Below, piece by piece: positions 1 to 10,052 of a stretch of DNA of 64,000 nucleotides. Position 1 is the first letter of the stretch. Every line of letters starts with the position of its first letter. The stretch comes from Pleurodeles waltl (taxonomy: Eukaryota; Chordata; Amphibia; Caudata; Salamandridae), in assembly GCF_031143425.1 (NCBI RefSeq), contig NW_027150016.1, forward strand, positions 1 through 64,000. Direction: 5' to 3'. The position numbers were made by a program, and so were the translations under genes. The notes under the pieces were generated by a model. The model saw nothing but the letters and a program-made list of their open reading frames with translations, made no database searches and was not told the DNA's origin.

Positions 1-247
1 AAACTCCCATTCTGACAAGGGCCTTAGAAGTTCTTTTGACTTTTTACAAAAGTTGAATTTTTTTCTAAGTCCCATCTCATTATGAGATGGGACTTAGAAA
101 AATATTCAACTTTTGTCTAAGTTGACATGTGTTCCGCTTCCCATGTCAGAATGGGACATTTCGACTTATTGGATGGAAAGATAAACTTTTTTGATCCAAA
201 TAGTGAAAAAGTGAAAATTCATAGTTTTTGTCAAAAATGTGACAAAG
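1..247. repeat. Partial monomer at the left edge
   Basis: The window opens a few bases before the fifth dyad of a monomer (TCCCATTCTGACAAGGG at about 5). It then runs through the palindrome (core 65-97) and the conserved TTCCGCTTCCC/TTCGACTTATTGG segment to the first complete monomer start at 248. The first four sub-repeats of this unit lie outside the window. Confidence 0.93.
65..97. repeat. 33-bp core palindrome (16+1+16), present in nearly every monomer
   Basis: The left half CTAAGTCCCATCTCAT and the right half ATGAGATGGGACTTAG are perfect reverse complements around a single T. The flanks ACAAAAGTTGAATTTTTTT and AAAAATATTCAACTTTTGT extend the symmetry to 35+1+35 bp with one T/A mismatch. 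I count 95 copies in the window, one per unit except the 439-bp unit. Either strand could fold into a long hairpin. Confidence 0.95.
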
Positions 248-955
248 TCCCATTCTGAGTAGGGATTTGAAAGAATTTCACATTTTTCATCCAAAAGGTG
301 AAAAAAATCCAAATTTCATCTTTTTAGTCCCAAAAGTGAAAAAACAAATTTCAATATTTTTCTTCAAAAAAGTGACAAAGTCCCATTCTGAGTGGACACT
401 TAGAAAAAATTTCAATTTTTTTTCATCCAAAAAGTGAAAAAATCAAAATTTCATCTTTTTTAGTCCCAAAAGTGAAAAAATAAAATTTCAATTTTTTTCT
501 TCAAAAAAGTGACAAAGTCCCATTCTGAGTGGGCACTTAGAAAAAAATTCTACTTTTTCATCCAAAAAGTGAAAAAATCCAAATTGAATATATTTCTTCA
601 AAAAAGTCGCAAAGTCCCACTCTGAATGGGGACTTAGAAAAAATTTCAACATTTATCGTCCAAAAAGGGAAAGCATCCAAATTTAATTTTCTTCTGCAAA
701 GAAGCGATATACTCCCATTCTGACAAGGGACTTGGAAGCTCTTTTGACTTTTTACAAAAGTTGAATTTTTTTCTAAGTCCCATCTCATTATGAGATGGGA
801 CTTAGAAAAATATTCAACTTTTGTCTAAGTTGACATGTGTTCCGCTTCCCATGTCAGAATGGGACATTTCGACTTATTGGATGGAAAGATAAACTTTTTT
901 GATCCAAATAGTGAAAAAGTGAAAATTCATAGTTTTTGTCAAAAATGTGACAAAG

Positions 956-1088
956 TCCCATTCTGAGTAGGGATTTGAAAAAATTTCACATTTTTCATCC
1001 AAAAGGTGAAAAAAATCCAAATTTCATCTTTTTAGTCCCAAAAGTGAAAAAACAAATTTCAACATTTTTCTTAAAAAAAGTGACAAAG
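956..1088. repeat. Sub-repeat 1 of the reference monomer (133 bp)
   Basis: Opens with TCCCATTCTGAGTAGGGA. The AGTAGGG form marks this sub-repeat, where sub-repeats 2 and 3 have AGTGGGCAC. It continues through TTTTTCATCCAAAAGGTGAA, which is a dyad (TTTTCA/TGAAAA around a 9-nt centre), and ends in GTGACAAAG. It is clearly homologous to sub-repeat 2 along its length. Variation between copies includes TTGAAAAAATTTCAC, TTGAAAGAATTTCAC, TTGAAAACATTTCAC and TTGAAAATTTTTCAC, which are useful as unit-class markers. Confidence 0.93.
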
Positions 1089-1224
1089 TCCCATTCTGAG
1101 TGGGCACTTAGAAAAAAATTCAACTTTTTTCATCCAAAAAGTGAAAAAATCCAAATTTCATCTTTTTTAGTCCCAAAAGTAAAAAAATCAAATTTCATTT
1201 TTTTTCTTCAAAAAATTGACAAAG
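1089..1224. repeat. Sub-repeat 2 (136 bp), the optional module
   Basis: Opens with TCCCATTCTGAGTGGGCAC and carries TTTTTTCATCCAAAAAGTG, then a tract around TTTTAGTCCCAAAAGT, ending in GACAAAG. All 21 short (~571-bp) units and the 474-bp unit lack this block. It is therefore the main source of monomer length variation. In units with TAGTCCCAAAATTGAAA the second half is shortened and altered, giving a distinct sub-class. Confidence 0.93.
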
Positions 1225-1321
1225 TCCCATTCTGAGTGGGCACTTAGAAAAAATTTCTACTTTTTCATCCAAAAAGTGAAAAAATCCAAATTTAATACAT
1301 TTCTTCAAAAAAGTCGCAAAG
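1225..1321. repeat. Sub-repeat 3 (97 bp)
   Basis: Begins with TCCCATTCTGAGTGGGCAC, like sub-repeat 2, but lacks about 40 bp from the middle (the TTTTAGTCCCAAAAGTG region). It ends in TTCTTCAAAAAAGTCGCAAAG. The CG in GTCGCAAAG is one of the few CpG sites in the monomer and is present in nearly every copy. The block is missing from the 474-bp and 607-bp units. Confidence 0.92.
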
Positions 1322-1419
1322 TCCCACTCTGAATGGGGACTTAGAAAAAATTTCAACATTTATCATCCAAAAAGGGAAAGCATCCAAATTTAATTCTCTT
1401 CTGCAAAGAAGTGATAAAC
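1322..1419. repeat. Sub-repeat 4 (98 bp)
   Basis: Opens with TCCCACTCTGAATGGGGAC. Together with the preceding AAG this forms a perfect 7-bp inverted repeat (AAGTCCC/GGGACTT). It then runs through TTTCAACATTTATCATCC and GGGAAAGCATCC to GCAAAGAAGTGATAAAC. Two positions alternate between copies: TATCGTCC versus TATCATCC, and GAAGCGATA versus GAAGTGATA. Both look like CpG transitions. Confidence 0.92.
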
Positions 1420-1484
1420 TCCCATTCTGACAAGGGCCTTAGAAGTTCTTTTGACTTTTTACAAAAGTTGAATTTTTTTCTAAG
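1420..1484. repeat. Sub-repeat 5 (65 bp), left flank of the palindrome
   Basis: Opens with TCCCATTCTGACAAGGG. It contains ACAAAAGTTGAATTTTTTT, the outer left arm of the long palindrome, and ends at CTAAG. Two forms exist: GGGCCTTAGAAGTTC and GGGACTTGGAAGCTC. A further variant has GACATTTACAAAAG in place of GACTTTTTACAAAAG and tracks with particular unit classes. Confidence 0.9.
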
Positions 1485-1553
1485 TCCCATCTCATTATGA
1501 GATGGGACTTAGAAAAATATTCAACTTTTGTCTAAGTTGACATGTGTTCCGCT
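1485..1553. repeat. Sub-repeat 6 (69 bp), core and right arm of the palindrome
   Basis: Starts with the TCCC of the palindrome core and contains the CTCATTATGAG centre. It continues down the right arm (GGGACTTAGAAAAATATTCA, CTTTTGT) and on through TCTAAGTTGACATGTGTTCC. The last part, GACATGTGTTCCGCT, has no dyad and is nearly invariant across the array, so it is the best single probe for counting units. Confidence 0.92.
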
Positions 1554-1662
1554 TCCCATGTCAGAATGGGACATTTCGACTTATTGGATGGAAAGATAAA
1601 CTTTTTTCATCCAAATAGTGAAAAAGTGAAAATTCATAGTTTTTGTCAAAAATGTGACAAAG
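1554..1662. repeat. Sub-repeat 7 (109 bp), the most conserved part of the monomer
   Basis: Opens with TCCCATGTCAGAATGGGAC, a dyad with 5-bp stem CCCAT/ATGGG. It continues through ATTTCGACTTATTGGATGGA and ends with TTTTTGTCAAAAATGTGAC. By eye this stretch varies least between units. The main alternatives are TCAGTATGGGACAATTCG with AAACGTTTTT in one unit class, and TTTTTTGATCC versus TTTTTTCATCC. It is the likeliest place for a sequence-specific protein contact if there is one, but nothing in the sequence proves binding. Confidence 0.9.
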
Positions 1663-2384
1663 TCCCATTCTGAGTAGGGATTTGAAAAAATTTCACATTT
1701 TTCATCCAAAAGGTGAAAAAAATCCAAATTTCATCTTTTTAGTCCCAAAAGTGAAAAAACAAATTTCAATATTTTTCTTCAAAAAAGTGACAAAGTCCCA
1801 TTCTGAGTGGGCACTTAGAAAAAATTACAACTTTTTTCATCCAAAAAGTGAAAAAATCAAAATTTCAATTTTTTAGTCCCAAAATTGAAAAAATCAAATT
1901 TCAATTTTTTTCTTCAAAAAAGTGACAAAGTCCCATTCTGAGTGGGCACTTAGAAAAAAATTCTACTTTTTCATCCAAAAAGTGAAAAAATCCAAATTGA
2001 ATACATTTCTTCAAAAAAGTCGCAAAGTCCCACTCTGAATGGGGACTTAGAAAAAATTTCAACATTTATCGTCCAAAAAGGGAAAGCATCCAAATTTAAT
2101 TTTCTTCTGCAAAGAAATGATAAACTCCCATTCTGACAAGGGCCTTAGAAGTTCTTTTGACTTTTTACAAAAGTTGAATTTGTTTCTAAGTCCCATCTCA
2201 TTATGAGATGGGACTTAGAAAAATATTCAACTTTTGTCTAAGTTGACATGTGTTCCGCTTCCCATGTCAGAATGGGACATTTCGACTTATTGGATGGAAA
2301 GATAAACTTTTTTGATCCAAATAGTGAAAAAGTGAAAATTCATAGTTTTTGTCAAAAATGTGACAAAGTCCCATTCTGAGTAGG

Positions 2385-3490
2385 GATTTGAAAGAATTTC
2401 ACATTTTTCATCCAAAAGGTGAAAAAAATCCAAATTTCATCTTTTTAGTCCCAAAAGTGAAAAAACAAATTTCAATATTTTTCTTCAAAAAAGTGACAAA
2501 GTCCCATTCTGAGTGGACACTTAGAAAAAAAATCAACTTTTTTCATCCAAAAAGTGAAAAAATCCAAATTTCATCTTTTTTCGTCCCAAAAGTGAAAAAA
2601 TCAAATTTCAATTTTTTTCTTCAAAAAAGTGACAAAGTCCCATTCTGAGTGGGCACTTAGAAAAAATTTCGACTTTTTCATCCAAAAAGTGAAAAAATCC
2701 AAATTGAATACATTTCTTCAAAAAAGTCGCAAAGTCCCACTCTGAATGGGGACTTAGAAAAAATGTCAACATTTATCGTCCAAAAAGTGAAAGCATCCAA
2801 ATTTAATTTTCTTCTGCAAAGAAGCGATAAACTCCCATTCTGACAAGGGACTTGGAAGCTCTTTTGACTTTTTACAAAAGTTGAATTTTTTTCTAAGTCC
2901 CATCTCATTATGAGATGGGACTTAGAAAAATATTTAACTTTTGTCTAAGTTGACATGTTTTCCGCTTCCCATGTCAGAATGGGACATTTCGACTTATTGG
3001 ATGGAAAGATAAACTTTTTTCATCCAAATAGTGAAAAAATGAAAATTCATAGTTTTTGTCAAAAATGTGACAAAGTCCCATTCTGAGTAGGGATTTGAAA
3101 AGATTTCACATTTTTCATCCAAAAGGTGAAAAAAATCCAAATTTCATCTTTTTAGCCCGAAAAGTGAAAAAACACATTTCAATATTTTTCTTCAAAAAAG
3201 TGACATAGTCCCATTCTGAGTGGGCACTTAAATTTTTTTTCGACTTTTTCATCCAAAAAGTGAAAAAATCCAAATTGAATACATTTCTTCAAAAAAGTCG
3301 CAAAGTCCCACTCTGAATGGGGACTTAGAAAAAATTTCAACATTTATCGTCCAAAAAGGGAAAGCATCCAAATTTAATTTTCTTCTGCAAAGAAGCGATA
3401 AACTCCCATTCTGACAAGGGACTTGGAAGCTCTTTTGACTTTTTACAAAAGTTGAATTTTTTTCTAAGTCCCATCTCATTATGAGATGGG
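2385..3490. repeat. ~1.1-kb duplicated segment, copy 1 (offset 6,562 bp)
   Basis: Shares with 8947-10052 the series TTGAAAGAATTTCAC, GAGTGGACAC, TTTTTTCGTCCC, AATGTCAACATTTATCG, AAAAGATTTCACA, CCGAAAAGTGAAAAAACACA, GTGACATAGTCCC and CACTTAAATTTTTTTTCGAC in the same order. Confidence 0.85.
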
Positions 3491-3646
3491 ACTTTGAAAA
3501 GTATTCAACTTTTGTATAAGTTGACATGTGTTCCGCTTCCCATGTCAGAATGGGACATTTCGACTTATTGGATGGAAAGATAAACTTTTTTGATCCAAAT
3601 AGTGAAAAAGTGAAAATTCATAGTTTTTGTCAAAAATGTGACAAAG

Positions 3647-4120
3647 TCCCATTCTGAGTAGGGATTTGAAAAAATTTCACATTTTTCATCCAAAAGGTGA
3701 AAAAAATCCAAATTTCATCTTTTTAGTCCCAAAAGTGAAAAAACAAATTTCAATATTTTTATTCAAAAAAGTGACAAAGTCCCACTCTGAATGGGGACTT
3801 AGAAAAAATTTCAACATTTATCATCCAAAAAGGGAAAGCATCCAAATTTAATTTTCTTCTGCAAAGAAATGATAAACTCCCATTCTGACAAGGGCCTTAG
3901 AAGTTCTTTTGACTTTTTACAAAAGTTGAATTTTTTTCTAAGTCCCATCTCATTATGAGATGGGACTTAGAAAAATATTCAACTTTTGTATAAGTTGACA
4001 TGTGTTCCGCTTCCCATGTCAGAATGGGACATTTCGACTTATTGGATGGAAAGATAAACTTTTTTGATCCAAATAGTGAAAAAGTGAAAATTCATAGTTT
4101 TTGTCAAAAATGTGACAAAG
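3647..4120. repeat. 474-bp monomer lacking sub-repeats 2 and 3
   Basis: Sub-repeat 1 (with TTTTTATTCAAAAAAGTG) is followed immediately by TCCCACTCTGAATGGGGAC of sub-repeat 4. The length equals 707 minus 136 minus 97, so exactly two whole sub-repeats are missing. It is the only unit of this length in the window. Confidence 0.92.
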
Positions 4121-4974
4121 TCCCATTCTGAGTAGGGATTTGAAAAAATTTCAAATTTTTCATCCAAAAGGTGAAAAAAATCCAAATTTCATCTTTTTAG
4201 TCCCAAAAGTGAAAAAACAAATTTCAATATTTTTCTTCAAAAAAGTGACAAAGTCCCATTCTGAGTGTGCACTTAGAAAAAATTTCAACTTTTTTCATCC
4301 AAAAAGTGAAAAAATCAAAATTTCAATTTTTTAGTCCCAAAATTGAAAAAATCAAATTTCAATTTTTTTCTTCAAAAAAGTGACAAAGTCCCATTCTGAG
4401 TGGGCACTTAGAAAAAAATTCTACTTTTTCATCCAAAAAGTGAAAAAATCCAAATTGAATACATTTCTTCAAAAAAGTCGCAAAGTCCCACTCTGAATGG
4501 GGACTTAGAAAAAATTTCAACATTTATCATCCAAAAAGGGAAAGCATCCAAATTTAATTTTCTTCTGCAAAGAAGTGATAAACTCCTATTCTGACAAGGG
4601 CCTTAGAAGTTCTTTTGACTTTTTACAAAAGTTGAATTTTTTTCTAAGTCCCATCTCATTATGAGATGGAACTTAGAAAAATATTCAACTTTTGTCTAAG
4701 TTGACATGTGTTCCGCTTCCCATGTCAGAATGGGACATTTCGACTTATTGGATGGAAAGATAAACTTTTTTGATCCAAATAGTGAAAAAGTGAAAATTCA
4801 TAGTTTTTGTCAAAAATGTGACAAAGTCCCATTCTGAGTAGGGATTTGAAAAAATTTCAAATTTTTCATCCAAAAGGTGAAAAAAATCCAAATTTCATCT
4901 TTTTAGTCCCAAAAGTGAAAAAACAAATTTCAATATTTTTATTCAAAAAAGTGACAAAGTCCCATTCTGAGTGG

Positions 4975-6184
4975 GCACTTAGAAAAAATTTCAATTTTTT
5001 TTCATCCAAAAAGTGAAAAAATCAAAATTTCATCTTTTTTAGTCCCAAAAGTGAAAAAATAAAATTTCAATTTTTTTCTTCAAAAAAGTGACAAAGTCCC
5101 ATTCTGAGTGGGCACTTAGAAAAAAATTCTACTTTTTCATCCAAAAAGTGAAAAAATCCAAATTGAATATATTTCTTCAAAAAAGTCGCAAAGTCCCACT
5201 CTGAATGGGGACTTAGAAAAAATTTCAACATTTATCGTCCAAAAAGGGAAAGCATCCAAATTTATTTTTCTTCTGCAAAGAAGCGATATACTCCCATTCT
5301 GACAAGGGACTTGGAAGCTCTTTTGACTTTTTACAAAAGTTGAATTTTTTTCTAAGTCCCATCTCATTATGAGATGGGACTTAGAAAAATATTCAACTTT
5401 TGTCTAAGTTGACATGTGTTCCGCTTCCCATGTCAGAATGGGACATTTCGACTTATTGGATGGAAAGATAAACTTTTTTGATCCAAATAGTGAAAAAGTG
5501 AAAATTCATAGTTTTTGTCAAAAATGTGACAAAGTCCCATTCTGAGTAGGGATTTGAAAAAATTTCACATTTTTCATCCAAAAGGTGAAAAAAATCCAAA
5601 TTTCATCTTTTTAGTCCCAAAAGTGAAAAAACAAATTTCAACATTTTTCTTAAAAAAAGTGACAAAGTCCCATTCTGAGTGGGCACTTAGAAAAAAATTC
5701 AACTTTTTTCATCCAAAAAGTGAAAAAATCCAAATTTCATCTTTTTTAGTCCCAAAAGTAAAAAAATCAAATTTCATTTTTTTTCTTCAAAAAATTGACA
5801 AAGTCCCATTCTGAGTGGGCACTTAGAAAAAATTTCTACTTTTTCATCAAAAAGTGAAAAAATCCAAATTTAATACATTTCTTCAAAAAAGTCGCAAAGT
5901 CCCACTCTGAATGGGGACTTAGAAAAAATTTCAACATTTATCATCCAAAAAGGGAAAGCATCCAAATTTAATTCTCTTCTGCAAAGAAGTGATAAACTCC
6001 CATTCTGACAAGGGCCTTAGAAGTTCTTTTGACTTTTTACAAAAGTTGAATTTTTTTCTAAGTCCCATCTCATTATGAGATGGGACTTAGAAAAATATTC
6101 AACTTTTGTCTAAGTTGACATGTGTTCCGCTTCCCATGTCAGAATGGGACATTTCGACTTATTGGATGGAAAGATAAACTTTTT
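4975..6184. repeat. ~1.2-kb duplicated segment, copy 2
   Basis: Second copy of 396-1605. It differs by a T for A near 5262 (AATTTATTTTTC) and one missing C in TTTTCATCAAAAAGTG near 5847. The units between the copies (1663-4826) are of other types, so this is not a simple adjacent duplication any longer. Confidence 0.84.
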
Positions 6185-6240
6185 TGATCCAAATAGTGAA
6201 AAAGTGAAAATTCATAGTTTTTGTCAAAAATGTGACAAAG

Positions 6241-7947
6241 TCCCATTCTGAGTAGGGATTTGAAAAAATTTCACATTTTTCATCCAAAAGGTGAAAAAAA
6301 TCCAAATTTCATCTTTTTAGTCCCAAAAGTGAAAAAACAAATTTCAATATTTTTCTTCAAAAAAGTGACAAAGTCCCATTCTGAGTGGACACTTAGAAAA
6401 AAAATCAACTTTTTTCATCCAAAAAGTGAAAAAATCCAAACTTCATTTTTTTTCGTCCCAAAAGTGAAAAAATCAAATTTCAATTTTTTTCTTCAAAAAA
6501 GTGACAAAGTCCCATTCTGAGTGGGCACTTAGAAAAAATTTCGACTTTTTCATCCAAAAAGTGAAAAAATCCAAATTGAATACATTTCTTCAAAAAAGTC
6601 GCAAAGTCCCACTCTGAATGGGGACTTAGAAAAAATGTCAACATTTATCGTCTAAAAAGTGAAAGCATCCAAATTTAATTTTCTTCTGCAAAGAAGCGAT
6701 AAACTCCCATTCTGACAAGGGACTTGGAAGTTCTTTTGACTTTTTACAAAAGTTGAATTTTTTTCTAAGTCCCATCTCATTATGAGATTGGACTTAGAAA
6801 AATATTCAACTTTTGTCTAAGTTGACATGTGTTCCGCTTCCCATGTCAGAATGGGACATTTCGACTTATTGGATGGAAAGATAAACTTTTTTGATCCAAA
6901 TTGTGAAAAAGTGAAAATTCATAGTTTTTGTCAAAAATGTGACAAAGTCCCATTCTGAGTAGGGATTTGAAAAAATTTCACATTTTTCATCCAAAAGGTG
7001 AAAAAAATCAAAATTTCATCTTTTTAGTCCCAAAAGTGAAAAAACACATTTCAATAGTTTTCTTCAAAAAAGTGACAAAGTCCCATTCTGAGTGGGCACT
7101 TAGAAAAAATTTCTACTTTTTCATCCAAAAAGTGAAAAAATCCAAATTGAATACATTTCTTCAAAAAAGTCGCAAAGTCCCACTCTGAATGGGGACTTAG
7201 AAAAAATTTCAACATTTATCATCCAAAAAGGGAAAGCATCCAAATTTAATTCTCTTCTGCAAAGAAGTGATAAACTCCCATTCTGACAAGGGCCTTAGAA
7301 GTTCTTTTGACTTTTTACAAAAGTTGAATTTTTTTCTAAGTCCCATCTCATTATGAGATGGGACTTAGAAAAATATTCAACTTTTGTCTAAGTTGACATG
7401 TGTTCCGCTTCCCATGTCAGAATGGGACATTTCGACTTATTGGATGGAAAGATAAACTTTTTTGATCCAAATAGTGAAAAAGTGAAAATTCATAGTTTTT
7501 GTCAAAAATGTGACAAAGTCCCATTCTGAGTAGGGATTTGAAAAAATTTCACATTTTTCATCCAAAAGGTGAAAAAAATCCAAATTTCATCTTTTTAGTC
7601 CCAAAAGTGAAAAAACAAATTTCAATATTTTTCTTCAAAAAAGTGACAAAGTCCCATTCTGAGTGGACATTTAGAAAAAAAATCAACTTTTTTCATCCAA
7701 AAAGTGAAAAAATCCAAACTTCATTTTTTTTCGTCCCAAAAGTGAAAAAATGCAATTTCAATTTTTTTCTTCAAAAAAGTGACAAAGTCCCATTCTGAGT
7801 GGGCACTTAGAAAAAATTTCGACTTTTTCATCCAAAAAGTGAAAAAATCCAAATTGAATACATTTCTTCAAAAAAGTCGCAAAGTCCCACTCTGAATGGG
7901 GACTTAGAAAAAATGTCAACATTTATCGTCTAAAAAGTGAAAAAATC
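6241..7947. repeat. Local two-unit duplication (offset 1,278 bp)
   Basis: The units at 6241 and 7519 share CCAAACTTCATTTTTTTTCG, GAGTGGACA and CGTCTAAAAAGTG, which I see nowhere else. The 571-bp unit at 6948 lies between them. This fits duplication of a long-plus-short dimer of 707 + 571 bp. Confidence 0.83.
6948..7518. repeat. Reference short monomer (571 bp)
   Basis: This unit passes directly from sub-repeat 1 to a block matching sub-repeat 3 and lacks the ~136-bp sub-repeat 2. Other short units start at 3076, 9638, 11355, 16063, 18755, 23461, 26150, 28132, 30115, 33504, 37608, 38883, 43694, 44264, 46244, 48230, 51619, 55731, 57007 and 61819. Their exact loss of one sub-repeat length fits out-of-register recombination between sub-repeats rather than a random deletion. 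Confidence 0.93.
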
Positions 7948-8946
7948 CAAATTTAATTTTCTTCTGCAAAGAAGCGATAAACTCCCATTCTGACAAGGGA
8001 CTTGGAAGCTCTTTAGACTTTTTACAAAAGTTGAATTTTTTTCTAAGTCCCATCTCATTATGAGATGGGACTTAGAAAAATATTCAACTTTTGTCTAAGT
8101 TGACATGTGTTCCGCTTCCCATGTCAGAATGGGACATTTCGACTTATTGGATGGAAAGATAAACTTTTTTCATCCAAATAGTGAAAAAGTGAAAATTCAT
8201 AGTTTTTGTCAAAAATGTGACAAAGTCCCATTCTGAGTAGGGATTTGAAAAAATTTCACATTTTTCATCCAAAAGGTGAAAAAAATCCAAATTTCATCTT
8301 TTTAGTCCCAAAAGTGAAAAAACAAATTTCAATATTTTTCTTCAAAAAAGTGACAAAGTCCCATTCTGAGTGGGCACTTAGAAAAAATTTCAACTTTTTT
8401 CATCCAAAAAGTGAAAAAATCAAAATTTCAATTTTTTAGTCCCAAAATTGAAAAAATCAAATTTCAATTTTTTTCTTCAAAAAAGTGACAAAGTCCCATT
8501 CTGAGTGGGCACTTAGAAAAAAATTCTACTTTTTCATCCAAAAAGTGAAAAAATCCAAATTGAATACATTTCTTCAAAAAAGTCGCAAAGTCCCACTCTG
8601 AATGGGGACTTAGAAAAATTTCAACATTTATCATCCAAAAAGGGAAAGCATCCAAATTTAATTCTCTTCTGCAAAGAAGTGATAAACTCCCATTCTGACA
8701 AGGGCCTTAGAAGTTCTTTTGACTTTTTACAAAAGTTGAATTTTTTTCTAAGTCCCATCTCATTATGAGATGGGACTTAGAAAAATATTCAACTTTTGTC
8801 TAAGTTGACATGTGTTCCGCTTCCCATGTCAGAATGGGACATTTCGACTTATTGGATGGAAAGATAAACTTTTTTGATCCAAATAGTGAAAAAGTGAAAA
8901 TTCATAGTTTTTGTCAAAAATGTGACAAAGTCCCATTCTGAGTAGG

Positions 8947-10052
8947 GATTTGAAAGAATTTCACATTTTTCATCCAAAAGGTGAAAAAAATCCAAATTTC
9001 ATCTTTTTAGTCCCAAAAGTGAAAAAACAAATTTCAATATTTTTCTTCAAAAAAGTGACAAAGTCCCATTCTGAGTGGACACTTAGAAAAAAAATCAACT
9101 TTTTTCATCCAAAAAGTGAAAGAAACCAAATTTCATCTTTTTTCGTCCCAAAAGTGAAAAAATCAAATTTCAATTTTTTTCTTCAAAAAAGTGACAAAGT
9201 CCCATTCTGAGTGGGCACTTAGAAAAAATTTCGACTTTTTCATCCAAAAAGTGAAAAAATCCAAATTGAATACATTTCTTCAAAAAAGTCGCAAAGTCCC
9301 ACTCTGAATGGGGACTTAGAAAAAATGTCAACATTTATCGTCCAAAAAGTGAAAGCATCCAAATTTAATTTTCTTCTGCAAAGAAGCGATAAACTCCCAT
9401 TCTGACAAGGGACTTGGAAGCTCTTTTGACTTTTTACAAAAGTTGAATTTTTTTCTAAGTCCCATCTCATTATGAGATGGGACTTAGAAAAATATTCAAC
9501 TTTTGTCTAAGTTGACATGTGTTCCGCTTCCCATGTCAGAATGGGACATTTCGACTTATTGGATGGAAAGATAAACTTTTTTCATCCAAATAGTGAAAAA
9601 GTGAAAATTCATAGTTTTTGTCAAAAATGTGACAAAGACCCATTCTGAGTAGGGATTTGAAAAGATTTCACATTTTTCATCCAAAAGGTGAAAAAAATCA
9701 AAATTTCATCTTTTTAGTCCGAAAAGTGAAAAAACACATTTCAATATTTTTCTTCAAAAAAGTGACATAGTCCCATTCTGAGTGGGCACTTAAATTTTTT
9801 TTCGACTTTTTCATCCAAAAAGTGAAAAAATCCAAATTGAATACATTTCTTCAAAAAAGTCGCAAAGTCCCACTCTGAATGGGGACTTAGAAAAAATTTC
9901 AACATTTATCGTCCAAAAAGGGAAAGCATCCAAATTTAATTTTCTTCTGCAAAGAAGCGATATACTCCCATTCTGACAAGGGACTTGGAAGCTCTTTTGA
10001 CTTTTTACAAAAGTTGAATTTTTTTCTAAGTCCCATCTCATTATGAGATGGG
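8947..10052. repeat. ~1.1-kb duplicated segment, copy 2
   Basis: Second copy of 2385-3490. Small differences include GAAAGAAACC near 9120, CAAAGACCC near 9635 and AATCAAAATTTC near 9697. Pieces of the same pair reappear in the unit at 14044: its start resembles 2369/8931 and its end resembles 3076/9638. Confidence 0.84.

Larger units (their letters stand above)
396..1605. repeat. ~1.2-kb duplicated segment, copy 1 (offset 4,579 bp)
   Basis: Shares with 4975-6184 the variants AATTTCAATTTTTTTTCATCC, GAAAAAATAAAATTTC, GATATACTCCC, CAACATTTTTCTTAAAAAAA and AAAAAATTGACAAAG. The last two occur only in these two places. The copies separate at TTTTTTCATCC versus TTTTTTGATCC near the right end. Confidence 0.85.
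956..1662. repeat. Reference long monomer (707 bp)
   Basis: A representative complete unit with seven sub-repeats starting at 956, 1089, 1225, 1322, 1420, 1485 and 1554. Each starts at a TCCCA dyad. The spacings 133, 136, 97, 98, 65, 69 and 109 add to 707. The same sub-repeat order is found in all long units, which makes this a convenient reference for placing the size variants. Nothing in it looks coding: the longest frames are Lys/Phe-rich and are recreated in each copy on both strands. Confidence 0.95.

Noticed and set aside
65..97. Palindrome followed by A/T runs as a bacterial intrinsic terminator
   Set aside because: The A and T runs are symmetric, the element repeats about 95 times without any gene, and the context is eukaryotic-type satellite DNA.
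248..956. CRISPR-like pattern of short dyads (TCCCATTCTGAGTGGG) separated by ~100 bp
   Set aside because: The intervals are homologous to each other and not unique spacers, they are far too long, and no cas gene is present.
975..1235. Recurring 60-108-codon reading frames on both strands (for example 975-1235 plus and 558-788 minus)
   Set aside because: They are translations of A/T runs, rich in Lys, Phe, Ile and Ser. They recur once per monomer on both strands, start at non-ATG codons in many cases, vary in length with every small indel and resemble no protein family. Their repetition follows from the DNA repeat, not from selection on protein.
1565..1590. TTTCGACTTATTGGATGGAA as a CENP-B box
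   Set aside because: It has the TTCG start but lacks the later CGGG and the required spacing, so it does not match the known motif. Another centromere protein could still bind there.
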